The notes: generated by a model from the letters alone, not told the origin. 64,000 bases of DNA from Haematococcus lacustris (GCA_030144725.1 JASKMD010000017.1:6691992-6755991), one strand, 5' to 3'. Positions 45,514 through 58,029 are shown, counted from the stretch's first letter. Numbers and translations are program-made.

Positions 45514-45834
45514 TATTAATAAACATAAATAAATGTGATTTAAATAACCTTGTTGCCCGGAGAGTAACAGCCAAGTCACTGTGCTAGTCACTGTGCAGTA
45601 TGCATCCTAAAAACTGCGTAATAAGAACAATGTCTGTTTTGTTATGAAAACTAAAAGAATTTCTTTGTACACGGGCTGCAGCTCCCAGCTCACTGCAGCA
45701 TGTGATAGCAACAGCCTTCGTCAATCTAAGGACTAGCTATTGGCCTGGATGATAAAATCAAAACTCAAGCATGAGGGTAGTTAGGGTGTGTGGGGTGTTG
45801 TTCTTTCGCGGGTTCGCGGCCGACAGCTGCAAGG
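45514..45834. promoter_or_regulatory. 5' flank of F-box gene
   Basis: AT-richer than surroundings (e.g. 'gatattaataaacataaata'). No gene seen. Assigned as upstream region by position. Confidence 0.3.
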
Positions 45835-48800
45835 ATGGCTCTTCACGCACAGGATTCGCTGGCTGCCCTGGATGCATGTGCACTGCATTCCATTCTTGCG
45901 CACTTGGCTCCCAAAGACCTGCTCGCCGCGTGCTTGGTGTGCAAGAACTGGCGGACCCTCGGACTCGATGCCAGGCTGTGGGACAGACACTGCCAGGTAC
46001 ATAGGCCGTCATGTAGCCCAAACCCTAACCCACACATACACACATATACTTTGGAGCTGTAGGTGCCAAAGTTATAAGGTCAGAGGGCAGGCAGGGTCAA
46101 GCCGCATGGTCTTTTGGCACATTGGCAGCCTGCCTACGTGCACCTGCAGGAGTTGTGGGTGGGCAAGGTTTACGTGCCCTTGTCCATCAAGCATCACAGC
46201 AATCGGCTGACGGCCTACAGCCGCAGCATTGCCGACTGCCAGCGTTCTGCCATCACTCAGGTACTAGTCGTCAGCCACAGAACATCAACGATGGCCAGCA
46301 ACACTGCCTGCAATTAATGCAAAGGGTGTGAGTGACAGCGGCAGTGCCAGTGCTGCATATGGGCCTGTGCTCTAGGTCACATCTTGTTGGTCTTTGTCCA
46401 GTGACGGTCAGGCAGCAGGCAGCTCGTTATGCCAAATGTGGGCGATTGTCATTAACTGCCGATGGACAACTGCATGCCGCGTGGGTTAGCCATACCAGTA
46501 CAGCTCTCGTGACCATACCAGCACGAGGCTCTAGCACCGCTCTCAGGGCATGCACGCCTCTCATCCCGCCTGCCAGGCAAGAATGCGGTATGTGGATGGT
46601 GGCAGCCTTGGCAGCCCTGCTGAACCCTGGTGTGACAGTGTGACTAGGTCATGGCCAGTGCACGCGGGTGCTGCTGCCCGCTGCTGTGTGCAGGATGAGC
46701 TGGTGACCTTCACCTGGACCTTCTGCTTCAAGCACTCAGCTGGTGAGCACCGCGGGAGGGGCTAGGCTGACCTGGGCTGTTGGTCGTGGCAGCACCTTTC
46801 TTTCTCCTCATTGGATTGTAAGGTTAGGAAGGTTAGGAACCACACCTTCAAGAGAAGCCACACCTCGCTACCTCGCACACCCCATGTGCGCCATCATGCA
46901 GGTTGTGCAGCAGCCCAGTAACATTTACCAGCAAGTGCTGGCAGCACACCTCACCTCATTAACACCCCCAAGGCAGCAAACAATATGAGCGCTTAGATAT
47001 GTCAATGCCTGTGTGCGTACAGCCTGCCATGTGTGTGAGTGTGTGTGTGTGTGTTTTCATGGATGAGATGCAAGAGGGCCTTACTGAGTAGTGTGATATC
47101 AATTCTGCTGCCAGGGGGGTGCCTCGCCCTGGTGCACATCTCATACACTTGTGCGCCACACTTGTATCAACGTGCTTGGCTGGACTAGGTGGTTGAAAAG
47201 CACCACCACCACCCCTATACCCTAACATCAACCTCAGCCCCAAAGCCCTAACCCTAAGCTGTAGGCTGTGCGGGATAAGCCAGTCACATGGGCTGGTGTC
47301 GTGCAAGCCCCTGCCCATGTGTAGGGGCAGGCGAGGCTGGTGTCCCAGTGCTGGTGAGGGTGCTGCTAGAGAGGGTGCCAAGGGCAGGGGTGAGCAGGGG
47401 TGCCTGTCACCACATGACCCTGCACAGGCTGAGGCTGCTGGCTGAGGCTGAAGCTGCTGGCTGCTGTCCGCAGGGCCCTTCTGGCGAGTGCTCATAGGAG
47501 ACATCCCCTTGGTGGGTGCTGCTGTGGCTCCCAGCTCATGCAGCCCATGCAGCCCATGCAGCCCATGCAGCATCCCACTCACCTTGCCCTACACACCCCG
47601 TCATGCTCTCCTCTCATAGCTGACATACATGGCTTGTTTTGGCACTCCTTTGCATACCACACTCTAGCAGCAGAGGCTCGCAAACACGCGCTCAACCCCA
47701 ACAGCACCTAGGCCCTCAACCTTGAGCCTTCATTGCAGTCGAACACACTAATTGTGGACCACTACAGAATAGTGTTTTGTCTGTGTGGTGTTCCCATCAC
47801 ATGGCATGCTCATGGCCTGTACATGGCATACACATGGTCATGGTCGCCTACCACCTACAGCATTGCCTGACCTCTGTGACAGGGCTATGCGTAGAGTTGG
47901 CATGACCAAACATGCACTAATCGAAAGCTGATGACAGCTCAAAGGAGGGGCACACACTACTGTCTGTGATTTTGATCCGCGCTACTGGGCCGCTTCCTCG
48001 GAGGCATTGCGCCACTAGGCTCATATCTGCTAACACCTGCTCACACCAACTTATACCCAGGAGGCGATGTCACTCACTCTCGCACCTCCAAAGGGCAATT
48101 CCAAAGGGCACCCCAAAGGGCACCTCCAACTGGACCCCAACAGCATCAGCCAGCAGGGTTGGTGTCAGCGTCGCCCTTCAGGCAGGCATGAGCCACTACC
48201 GCAGGCTGGTCACTGATGATGGCATAATGTGGCAGGGCAAGGCACTCCAGCTCATCCCAGTCCTAGCACCAATGCACTCCAGCAGCTGTGGCTCAGGCCA
48301 GTGGTTCAAGCACAGGGCAGGCCATCTGCCCTGTTGCATGCGGACCTCCCAATCATAGAACAGGCAGGCTGTGCAGGGCTCTGTTGGTGAGGTGCCTGCC
48401 AGGCTGCTCAGGGTTGTTGCAAAGAGGCTCTTCTTCCCTGAAGGCCACTCCTACAATACGACAGGAACTTGTGTGGGAAGGAGTGTGGGTCCTGTTCCGT
48501 GCAGAGGCGTTGGTTCCACCGTGACCACACCATGACGGGACCCAAAGAAGGTCAGGCACCCGGCACTTCATGACATCATCAGCGCAGCCCCTAGGTAGTG
48601 GGGGCAGGCAATGCCCAGGCGGAAGTTCCTCCCTGGCACTGACACGCACCCTGGTTCCTCCTGAGATCCCTCTTCTTCTTCTTCTTCTTCTTCTTCTTCT
48701 TCTTCTTCTTCTTCTTTTTCTTCTTCTCCTTCTCAACTCCACCTACTTGCCTGATAGTGAACCACAGCCAAACTAGGAAACACCTGGAACCAACCCCTAC

Positions 48801-49530
48801 CTTGCCTGAGCCCGACAAGCATCCATGCATGCCAGCCAGCCACCCCATGCCTGTCACCCCCCTGTGGCAGGGCAGGCAGCCTTGGCTGGTGCTGTCCGCA
48901 GACCCTCTGAGCGCAGCAGGGCAGGGTCAGGAGTACCGCTGGCGCTTCTGCAGGAGCAAGCAGCACCGGCTAGGCACTTTCGTGCAGGTGGGGCCAGCAG
49001 GGAGCACCCACAGGGACGGCTCTGTGCACAGCCTTGCAAAGTTCTTCTCTTCAAACTCTTCCTTCAATGTTTTGTTGGAGATTCACATGCATGTGGTGAT
49101 GGTCAGCTGGGTAGGAGAGCACACGCATAAGGAGGGCATGATGGGTGATGTTGAGGGGAGGGTGACCTACAGCCAGGGCCTGTTTGCCTGATCTTGGGTT
49201 CCTAGCAATGAAGTGCCCTTCCTCCCTGTTGCCTGACTTGGACCCGCCTGCTGGGCCCTCCTGTGGGTGCCCTGGGCCTATGCGAGCGAGCCTGATCAGG
49301 CAACATGAGGCAACAACCTGTCCAGGGTAGCACTATGGCCCTCACTGGGGTGCCTGCCAGCCTGCAAAGCTCCTGCCTACCAAACGCCTGCCTGCCAACC
49401 GCCTGCCTGCCAACCGCCTGCCTGCCAACCGCCTGCCTGCCAACCGCCTGCCTGCCTGCAGATCAACCGCTACCCAAGCCTGGAGGTGCGCAGGACAGCT
49501 GACTGGGGCTGGACAATGCACAACAAGTGA
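45835..49530 (+). CDS. F-box protein
   Basis: F-box proteins are the substrate receptors of SCF ubiquitin ligases. Exon 1, 45835-45996, holds the F-box: SLAALDACALHSILAHLAPK...ACLVCKNWRTL...LWDRHCQ. Exon 2, 46129-46260 (PAYVHLQELWVGKVYVPLSI), and exon 3, 46694-46742 (DELVTFTWTFCFKHSA), join in phase. A further piece from 47474 (GPFWRVLIG) follows in phase. Near the end, about 48870-48987 (YRWRFCRSKQHRLGTFVQ) joins 49462-49530 (INRYPSLEVRRTADWGWTMH, stop). The pattern W.F.FK.SAG...YRWRF...NRYP...R..DWGW resembles a plant F-box family with a conserved C-terminal fold. Exons between 47.5 and 48.87 kb are not resolved. A mini-element sits in an intron at 47707-48133. Confidence 0.72.
47707..48133 (-). 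mobile_element. Internally deleted Fanzor mini-element (427 bp), 12-bp TSD
   Basis: Minus strand: left-end repeats (CCCTTTGGAGGTGCGAGAG), the leader and ATG region (GTGGCGCAATGCCTCCGAGG), then directly the 3' block (CAGTAGTGTGTGCCCC... to GAGGGCCTAGG). Identical 12-bp copies ACCCCAACAGCA lie at 47695-47706 and 48134-48145. Almost the whole ORF is deleted. It sits in an F-box intron. Confidence 0.88.
48672..48733 (+). repeat. (CTT)n microsatellite
   Basis: About 19 CTT units with one TTT interruption, in an F-box gene intron. It gives false poly-Ser/Leu/Lys frames. Confidence 0.92.
49375..49457 (+). repeat. 16-bp minisatellite before last F-box exon
   Basis: Units 'ccaaccgcctgcctgc' repeated five times, ending a few bases before the acceptor at 49460-49461. 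Confidence 0.85.
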
Positions 49531-49891
49531 GCCTGGCCTGGGCATGCAGGCAGGCTAGCAGCAGCACCCCATGCAACAGCCCATGAACCACCCCATGCAA
49601 TCCAAGCAACAGCTGATGCCTGGTGTAAGGAGGGGCACACAGCCCTCTCAAGGCCTGGAGAGCCAGCTTCTTGATGTTGATGGGACCTGGCTGGCGCAGT
49701 TGACGGCGACCATACCGTGCTCTTGTCCACTGCCCTGCCTGCCTGTTTGGTCATGTCAGCCTGTACATCCATCACGTCTGCCACAGTGTCCTGAGGCTGC
49801 GGGTGGCATCCCAATGCACTACTGACCAGCCAGTCAAGGGCGGCTAGCCAGGCTGGCATGATACACATGCACTAATGCAAGCTGACACAGC
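49531..49891. other. F-box 3' region, no other gene
   Basis: No further exon or element recognised up to the inverted Fanzor relic. Confidence 0.3.
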
Positions 49892-50204
49892 TTATGACAC
49901 ACCTCTGCTGGCCACAGGCTGCTGCTGCTGCCACCGTCGCTGCTGTTGCTGGGTCTTGGGGTCTAGGCCTTGCAGCCGCTTGCACCCCAGGCCAGGATAC
50001 TCCCTGGCTTTAAATGGCAGCTTCCCCTGCTCTGGCCACCAGCACAGCTCCAGTGGGCGCCACTTGCTCTCCCCAGTGTGCTGCCTGCTCAGCGCTGCAT
50101 TGCGGTCCCTGTCTACCCACCTGCCTGGCTGTGGTGGGCACAGTATTGCCCTGGCAGCCTGGCGCCCTGGCACTGCACCTGCTATGCAGTGCACGACTGG
50201 GCAA
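49892..50204 (-). pseudogene. Fanzor-like C-terminal relic (copy F7)
   Basis: Reads PQPGRWVDRDRNAALSRQHT, GESKWRPLELCWWPEQGKLP and KAREYPGLGCKRLQ, then a degraded Gln-rich end. Upstream linker and RuvC-I/II parts are absent. A decayed variant 3' block does not follow directly. Confidence 0.75.
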
Positions 50205-50847
50205 GACCTGTCCTGTGCTTGTGGGCCCACATCACCCCATGAACAGCCTAACTAGGACACAGCCCCCTCGTCCCTCACTAGGGCCTCCATTTGAGTTGGA
50301 ACACTAGGGACCAAACAGCTGCTGGGGTCGTAGTAGTCCTGGAGACACACCGGAGGGCGGAGCTGAACCCAGGCACTGTACTACAGCCTACTCCGCAACT
50401 AGGGAACAGTCCAGGTTGGAATGTTTGACTGCATGCAGCCCAGGGGCCAAGCACAGCTTGCTAGCACAGACGCACGGCCTGTTGCCGTGGCAGTCTGGCC
50501 CAGTGACCTGCTCATCACTGTCTCAGGGTGACACCACGCCTCGGTGCTCCAGCCATCCCGCACACAGGAAGACCAACTGGCCATCAGAGCTGTCAGGAAG
50601 CTTGACGCAGCCCCCATGCCATGATGTTGGGCGTCCCTGCGAGTAGACCCTGCTTTGATATTCTGCGAGCTGTGTGCGGGCACGGAGTTGAGGTGATGTG
50701 CATGGTGTATGGTAGGGATGTAGACACGGAGGTGCATGGAGGGAAATAGCCTGATAGCATGTGGTGTTTTCACATGCCCGCCATGGTGGGACCTTTCGTG
50801 CATAGCCAAAGTGTGAACATGCCTGTCTAGGCAACACCCTACCCAGG
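50205..50847. other. No recognised gene
   Basis: Contains traces of the variant Fanzor 3' block near 50260-50320 ('tagggcctccatttgagttg'). No convincing exon. Confidence 0.3.
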
Positions 50848-51201
50848 TTGACCCCCCTGACCTTCTGCTGCACCAGGTGGGTTGTTTTCGCCGCAAGCTT
50901 GTCTGAGGGCCCCAATCCAGGCGCTGGCAATGAGCCCACACACAACCCACAGCTGCCGCCGGGCATCAACTTTAACTCTGCCTTCGTGGAGGCAGTGGCA
51001 GAGGCGGTGGTGGCTGCTGCTACGGCAGTGGGTGCGGATGAGCAGGCACATCTGGCCCTGCTGACAGCTGGCGACTTGGAAGATGGGGAGCTGGAAAGTG
51101 AGGAGGAGGAGGACGAGGAGGAGGAGGAGGAGGAGGAGGAGGAGGATCAGGAGCAGGCAGCGCAGGAAGAGGAGGAAGAGGTGGGGGATGAGGGCCTATG
51201 A
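50848..51201 (+). CDS. Acidic hypothetical protein (exon)
   Basis: Open frame ending at 51199-51201. The supported part runs from about 50935 (NEPTHNPQLPPGINFNSAFV) through a helical Ala/Val-rich segment (EAVAEAVVAAATAVGADEQA) into a Glu/Asp-rich tail (GAG)n of about 40 residues. The N-terminal boundary is unclear, since a splice acceptor before 50878 (CACCAG) is possible. No family recognised. The acidic tail is low complexity, so confidence rests on the middle segment. Confidence 0.4.
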   Translation: MTPLTFCCTRWVVFAASLSEGPNPGAGNEPTHNPQLPPGINFNSAFVEAVAEAVVAAATAVGADEQAHLALLTAGDLEDGELESEEEEDEEEEEEEEEEDQEQAAQEEEEEVGDEGL

Positions 51202-52034
51202 GGGAGAGAGAGGAAGAGGTGGGCAGTAGTGGGTAGGTGGGTGGCCCACCCGCCACTCATGTCCTCGCCTGACGGCAGTCCAGGTTTGAGGAGTGCATGA
51301 CATGCTGTACCCATGAGCAGTGGTCCTGCCAGCAGCTCTGCTCCAATAGCTGGCACGCCCTTGTAGTTCCATGTCCACCTGCCAGTTTGTATGTATGTTT
51401 GTCTGTGGCCATGTCAACCTTCCAAGTGTGAAGTGTGTCAAGGTCTCCCTAGTAGAGCCTCCCTAGTACATCATGCCTGGGCTATATGAGAGTGCGAGAC
51501 AGCCCGCCCAAGGCCCTGCTTTTAGCCATGCCAACAGGCCACGTTTGCAAAGGTGAACTAATTACTTGGTTGTGTTTGGCAGGTAGCCCCTTAATGCCCA
51601 CGACCCTGCGCTGTATGCCAGGCAACAACGCTTGGCATGCTAGGAATGGGGAGAACATGCTCAACCGTCTTTTGTTACACAGCAGCTGTATGTATGCCTC
51701 AAGGCACAACTTGTGCCGCACAAGGTATGCCGCCATGCATTGTCTTACACAATCTTCACAAGTTTACAAGTGATTGTGCAGACCAGCTCAATCAGTCGAT
51801 GTTTAAACCTCAGTATGTAGCCGTCCTGCTTTCAGACGCCGTTGCCCGCTAAGATGCCTGCAACTGTAGACGCCTGAGTCCGTGTTGAAAGTTACAGGTG
51901 TGGCATGTGAGGAGTGTATGAAATGCAGGCCGCGTGCTCGCAGCATGAATTGTCCGTACAGTATTATCAACGCTTATCTTGTACCCATCCCGACTTAACT
52001 TTGGTTGAACGCCCTACTCGCCAACTCGCCAGCG
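51202..52034. other. No gene; small Fanzor relic at ~51465-51530
   Basis: 'gcctgggctatatgagagtg' then 'cgagacagcccgcccaaggc' resembles the GLGYKRVRDKPPKA end of the Fanzor ORF. Otherwise nothing recognised. Confidence 0.35.
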
Positions 52035-55000
52035 ATGACTTCCGTGGACCGCGCTGGGTACATGGACAGCCAAATGTCCAGCATCATCACGGAGCAGATA
52101 CAAAAGGAACGCAAGTGAGTTCCCGCATGTTCGCTGCTCCTTCGAGCACTGCATCTCACCGACTTGGAAAGACCTCCACACCCCAACACACACAATTGTC
52201 TGCTCTTGGCCCTCATAGGATTCAGCGTAATTACTTTGAAGAGCAGGAGGCAGCGGGCTTGATCATCCCTAAGCCCCCAACACCCCCAGTCCCTACAAAG
52301 ACTGTACTGGAGACAGTTGGCCTTCCACAACACGTGCGAACATTGCATGCGGACCCCATCCAGACCATGAACACCACCATCTCCAGTGAGTGCAGTCAGG
52401 GATCCAAGCCTAACCATGACTTGCTCATGTGCTGCCAACAAATGCCTGACCCTCGTGGGCTCAGGCCTGACAATGCCCTGGGGCTCTCTGATGGCTTACA
52501 CAGCCTGCAGCTTCTGTGGCACCTTTCTACGATTGTGTCTTTTTGTTTCCCACATGGACAGTAGCATCACCATCACACTCTTACCATCACCATCGCCACC
52601 ACTAACAGGCACCCACATCAATAAGCACCCATACAAATGTCAGATAGCATGGCAGACTAGTCAATTACCAGTTCCTCGCTAAATACAGGCCAGACATAGC
52701 TCAGCACACACTACTGCGCTCCAGGCCCATCCTGCTGTGCCCTGGAGGGGCATCCTCCCAGACTTTTGAAACCCGAGCCAGGGCGCTCTCTTCCCTTGGC
52801 AGCCAGAGCTAGCTGCCCTGGCCGCTAGCACAGCTGCAGCATGTACCACATGGTCTGTGGAAAGATCCTTACACGGCAAGATGGTGGTGGCCTTGCTTGA
52901 CAGCCTTCACCCCCTCTTCCCAACACCATGAACACAACATGGAGTGGGGCCATAACCACAGGACCCAGTTTGAGAGAACCTGTATCTGCCCCTACACAAT
53001 GCCATGTAGGAACATGACCTGCCACTTTGCCTGCTATCAATCGCCCTATCTTGTTGTACTGACTGTAGTGCTCTTGGTAGACCTCCGTCAGCACCTTGGC
53101 CCTCAACCTTGAGCCTTCATTGCAGTCGAACACACTAATTGTGAACCACTACAAAGCAGTGTTTTATCTGTGTGGTGTTCCCATCACATGGCATGCTCAT
53201 GGCCTATACATGGCATACACATGGTCATGGTCGCCTACCACCTACAGCATTGCCTGACCCCTGTGACAGGGCTATGCGTAGAGTTGGCATGACAAAACAT
53301 GCACTAATTGAAAGCTGATGACAGCTCAAAGGGGGAGCACACACTACTGTGCCACAGCAGGCTGCTGCTGCTGGGCCTTGGGTGGCTTGTCTCGCACCCG
53401 CTTGTATCCCAGCTCAGGGTACTCCTTGCCCTTGGCGGGCAGCTTCCCCTGCTCTGGCCACCAGCACAGCTCCAGTGGGCGCCACTTGCTCTCCCCAATG
53501 CGCTGCATGTTCAGCGCTGCATTGCAGTCCCTGTCCAGCCACCTGCCTGGCTGTGGTGCTGGCTTTGCCTTGGCAGTCTTGCCCTTGCCCTTGCCCTTTG
53601 TGGGCTCAGCTGCCGGCTCAGCCTTGGTGCGCTTGCTGCGCTTGGCTGGCAGGGGAGTGCTGGGCCCAGGCTCTGAGGCTGCTGCCGGTGTGGCTTCCTG
53701 GCTGCTGCGTGGGGCCTGTGGGGGCTTGCGGGGGGCTACTACCACAGTTGCAGCAAACCACACCACGACTACGACAAACCTTGTTTTTGCGGGCTTTCAG
53801 TCGGATGCGGCTCTTGCTCCGCGCTACTGGGCCGCTTCCTCGAGGCATTGCGCCACTAGGCTCATATCGGCTCACACCTGCTGATACCTACTGATACCCA
53901 GGAGGCGATGTCACTCACTTTCGCACCTCCAAAGGGCATTGCCAAAGGGCACCCCAAAGGGCACCTCCAAAGGGCCAACCGTGTTCTCCCAGCGCAGCGT
54001 CAGCGCAGTGTCAGCGCAGTGTCAGCGCAGTGTCCTGGCCTGCAATGGCTGCAAGATCATGTTAGATGCTAGATGGTGCAACAGATGGCCCTCTGATCTT
54101 ACCGTAGTGCACTAAGCCTTGGCCAGTAGCTGTCAGGCAGCTACTACACATGCCATGGACACACTCGTGCTGCTGCTTACATAGCTAGTATGGCGGGCAG
54201 TCCCATCGTCATGAGGCTGCTCGCACTACTAGCTATGAGTACCATCATGAGCACAAGGCACCATGCCAAACTGCACCGCTGCAGGCCACCAACCCAAAGT
54301 CATGCTGGGCAGGCTGACAGCCCCAAGCGTGGTGTTGTCTCGCCGCAGAATCCATGTGGGTCAGCAATGCTGGGTACCTTGTGCGTGATGGCCCTCGCAT
54401 GGCGTCCACCACCAAGAAGGACTTCCTATATGACGAGGAGGAGCTGGCTTATCAGAAGTCCCTGGGCTTCATGGACAAGACACACAACAGGTGGGCATGA
54501 CCCATCTGCTTTGCCCTGCAATGTACTGCCTGTCCGGCATCACACTTCAGCCCTGCACCACTCATTCATGGGGTAGGCAGTGTAGGGTGGATTCATGCAG
54601 TGGCTGCCATGCTGAGAGGTTGCGCCAAGTCACAAATGATACTGCTCACATGGAGGCGTAGCTTGCTGGTGAGCAGGATGCATCTGGCAACAGCCAGCGG
54701 TCAAGCAGTCGGTCAGTCTATACTGCAAGTGCCCCAATCTCAGCCACCACCACCACCTTTCAGCTTACATCCACCTTTGCCCTGGCCAAGTGCTTCCCCT
54801 CATCTTAACCAACCCCAGCCGGCCAGGCATGAGTACAAAATCATCAGCAACAGCCACTACATATCCACCGCCCCTGTCATCAAACCACTTCGCTATTGCC
54901 GCAAGCCCTGTACACTGGGGGTGGATAGCAGCCCGGACACAACACCTTGGAACATGTCCTGCCATTGTGCCAGTCAACGGTCAGCTCTGCGGAGTCCACC

Positions 55001-55268
55001 CTAGCTCATGTGAAGCTCCTCCATCATAGTGTGTACCCCGTGGCAATTGTCTGACCCGCATGGCATGTTCATGGGCAACAAGGCGACTTCACCCCACAGT
55101 CAGCACAAGAGAGGGTGGGCACCAACATGTGCTGCTCGCCACAAGTAGCACACTGAATGCAGCGCTCCCATGCCTCATGTTGGTTGCAGGCGGAGGGACG
55201 AGTTCGTTTTGTACGTAGAGGCCAGCAGCCGCATGAAGCACCTTAGCAAGGCATTGCCAAGCAAGTGA
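52035..55268 (+). CDS. Small conserved-looking protein, 155 aa, four exons
   Basis: Exons 52035-52114, 52219-52385, 54349-54490 and 55190-55268 join in frame with GT-AG junctions and matching phases (total 468 nt). Sequence parts: MTSVDRAGYMDSQMSSIITE, QIQKER|KIQRNYFEEQEAAG, IIPKPPTPPVPTKTVLETVG, SMWVSNAGYLVRDGPRMAST, FLYDEEELAYQKSLGFMDKT and DEFVLYVEASSRMKHLSKAL. It has no membrane span or signal peptide and is charged with short helices. Size and composition recall small axonemal/flagellar proteins, but I cannot name a family, so that is speculation. Intron 2 (about 2 kb) contains the Fanzor element F5 and an older relic, yet splice phases are kept. Confidence 0.72.
52690..52830 (-). pseudogene. 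Ancient Fanzor C-terminal relic, inverted
   Basis: Matches the relic at 44030-44190 on the opposite strand ('gggaagagagcgccctggc' ... 'gcagtagtgtgtgctgag'). In intron 2 of the 52-kb gene. Confidence 0.5.
53094..53997 (-). mobile_element. Internally deleted Fanzor element F5
   Basis: Minus strand: left end GGGAGAACACGGTTGG and CCCTTTGGAGGTG units, leader, ATG-containing first exon (MPRGSGPVARSKSRIRLKAR) with donor-like 'aaacaaggtttgtcgtag', then a junction straight into the ORF C-terminus (VAPRKPPQ...), followed by the 3' block ending GAGGGCCAAGG. A 7-bp repeat CGTCAGC is at 53086-53092 and 53998-54004; this is weak because local repeats are present. Confidence 0.8.
53344..53745 (-). pseudogene. 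Fanzor-like C-terminus of F5, open
   Basis: VVAPRKPPQAPRSSQEAT, PLPAKRSKRTKAEPAAEPTK, RWLDRDCNAALNMQRIGESK, WWPEQGKLPAKGKEYPELG and ...QQQQPAVAQ stop, without internal stops. All catalytic parts upstream of DRDCNAA are deleted. Confidence 0.82.
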
Positions 55269-56313
55269 GCCAGTTGTGGCGTCCCGTTTCTGCCCCAACA
55301 GTTGGCCCACTGAAGTCCTTGTAGTTGTAGAGTGATATAGGAACGTCAATTGGTAGGCTTGTATTGTTGCCCACCATTTGGATTCAACTGCCGGGGGCTG
55401 CTACATGCCCTAGCCTTGTTGTAGCCATGCGGCCTCAAGAGCAGTGGTAGTGCAAGGTCATTGCATTGCATGTGTCCGGGCTGTGACTGGTTGCTTATTT
55501 AGTATTACCGGCCTCAAAAGAGATTAGGAAGAGCTAATACCATCGCTTGGTGAGACCAACATCATCCTCAGTCGTGCCTTAAGCGAGGGGGCTGGTCCGG
55601 TCTCTGGCTCAGGTGTCCCCAACATTCAAAAAATGGCTGGAAATGATAGGAAACCGACCCCTGGTAATCAAAACGACGCCGCGTCTCAGCCACGTTGTTT
55701 CTATTTAGGTTTCGCACATCCCTGGATAGAGGACTCTGTCAGCTATGCGGTGCAGCTTGTAACATTAAATACTGTGCACTGTGCTGAGTGCTATGGCGGC
55801 TCGAATCTTGACATTCAAATTCATGTCAGTTTTGCTCATGCGGGCCTCGCCGCGACCGACCGCCGCGACCGACGTGGCCCAGTAGCCTCTGCAAACAGTC
55901 AGGGACAGTCGCCGCAGTCAAAACAATGCACATGGCACGCAAAACCGATGTAACGACGCCCCTCCACCCATGCTCGGAAGTATACAACGCTGGTGCATTG
56001 CTTGACCGCTTCGTGAGTAGTACCTACTACCTGGCCACTCTGTAAGGCCACACAAGGTGTGTAGGCCATTGCTACGTTACCTTGCTCGACTTGATGGGTC
56101 CGGTCCCTCCCGCCCGCCCTCCGCTTGCGTGTCGAGCTGGTGTCCAGCTCCGCCCTGACCCCCTGCTGCTCAGAGTCTGGCAGCTGGATGGTCCCACAAT
56201 GGGTCACTTACTCTGCAATGGCTCAACAATGAAGTCTTTTGTAACAATGACATCAGTGTTCACGGTACCACATGTGTTTCTGTGGCATGCTATTGTAACC
56301 GCACCCTCCGCAA
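55269..56313. other. No confidently recognised gene
   Basis: A plus ORF at 55633-55953 (MAGNDRKPTPGNQNDAASQP...) is open for 106 codons but not recognised. No splice partners were found. Otherwise unassigned. Confidence 0.3.
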
Positions 56314-57958
56314 AGTCAGGCGTTCCCAACATGGGGTTGGTAATCTTCATGCAACTGCGGCCCATCTACTCCATCATTTGATGTAACGTTTGCTGCGTCT
56401 GCTGCAATGCGATATTGCGCGTTTAATGTCCGACTGGAATTGCCATCGGAGTCTTTCGATGCGGGCAGCCACATGTGACCCCGGATGTGTCCCAATCGCA
56501 GACCGTGGTTAGCTACACTGGTAAGCTACGTCCTTGGCTATCCGTTAGCGATGCACGACATGTCGGTGGCGCACACCACTGAAGTCCGGCAAACATGGCT
56601 GCGCGAGCTTCTTGATGGTGCAGGCCGCATGGCGAGGATGTGAAGGAACCCCGGTTTGTGTGTGGCAGCGCTGTATCGCTGTAATGGTGGGCGGCACAGT
56701 AGGGACTAGTCACCCCCTCCAGCTATGATCCGCTTTATGTTTTGCACCATTAAACAAACAGCCTGCCCTCACACATACCATTTGTAGCATACTCATTAAC
56801 GCGTCCATGACACTATGCAACTCAATCATTGGGTTTGTATGTGACAAGTTATACCGCTTACAAGGTACACATGCTGATGGCTACAGGTGCACGAGCAGCC
56901 GACTGAGCTTGGCTTACCACTCCGCCACGTGGCCACCACCAACACATCCTAACCCACCACCTCCCAACCTCGTCTACCCCGCCCAGCTCCCAGTAGCCCC
57001 TCCTCCCAGCCTGCCATCAGCCTCCTGCCCCCTAACTCTCCTTCTCCCCGCCTCCTACCTCTCCCCTACCTCTCCTTCACCCATCTCCCCCCTACCTCTC
57101 CTTCACCCATCTCCGTATCCATCACCCCCCATCACCCTGACCACCGAGCCAAGCCCGTAGCCCCGCTCAGCCACCTCTTGATCCCAAACCATGAAGAAGA
57201 AGAAATTAAGCAAGGCAAAGAGTGCTGATCTCCATGCACTAAACAAGTCGCCAAGGGCTGGCTATCTGCATTGCCCTAACAACATCAAGGCTGCAGCTTG
57301 TACGGCACAAGCGACAAACCGTGATCTGCAGGCTGAGGTGCAGCGGTTGAGGGATGTGGGGCAGTCCCTTATGGGCACAGTGGATGGGTTGCAGGGCAAC
57401 CTAGGGGCACAGTGGATGGGTTGCAGGGCGACCTGCAGGCAGCACACCAAGGCCTGCAGGGTGAGCACACGGCTTTGCAGCAGGTGGCATGCAGAGCGGC
57501 AGCTACCAATCACTCCCTACGGGCTGCTCGACGCAGCCTCAAGTGTCAGGTGCATAACTACCGGCACAAACGCCGCCCCCACCACTCCCCTCATGTGGGC
57601 CAGCTCATGTGGGCCAGCAAGGATGACGGCCTGCACGCTTTTGAGCTCTACCGCCACACCCAGGATGTGCTAGCTCGTCTGGGGACCTGGGACACATTGC
57701 CCCTTCTGGCAGGTCTGCATAGCCAGCTGCAACACTTGGTGCCAGCAGATCAGCGCGAGCAGCAGAAGCAGCAGCTTGCGACCTATTTGCAGGAGCACTG
57801 TGGTGCTATGTGGACTTACTACCAGCATCATGTGCAGGCTCAAATGGCCTTGCCCCACCTCTTCGCTGCTCTCGGCAGCTCAGACCAAGCTACGCGCATG
57901 GAAGTGGCGATTGATGTGGTGTACCATGCCGAGCTACGGCTGCCGCCGCCTGAGGATG

Positions 57959-57994
<36 letters not shown>

Positions 57995-57998
57995 GGAT

Positions 57999-58029
<31 letters not shown>

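Noticed and set aside
47230..47265. Telomere repeat (CCCTAA)n
   Set aside because: Only one to two 'ccctaaccctaa' units; too short to be meaningful.
48353..48857. Arg/Lys-rich ORFs on the minus strand
   Set aside because: They translate the CTT microsatellite in an F-box intron.
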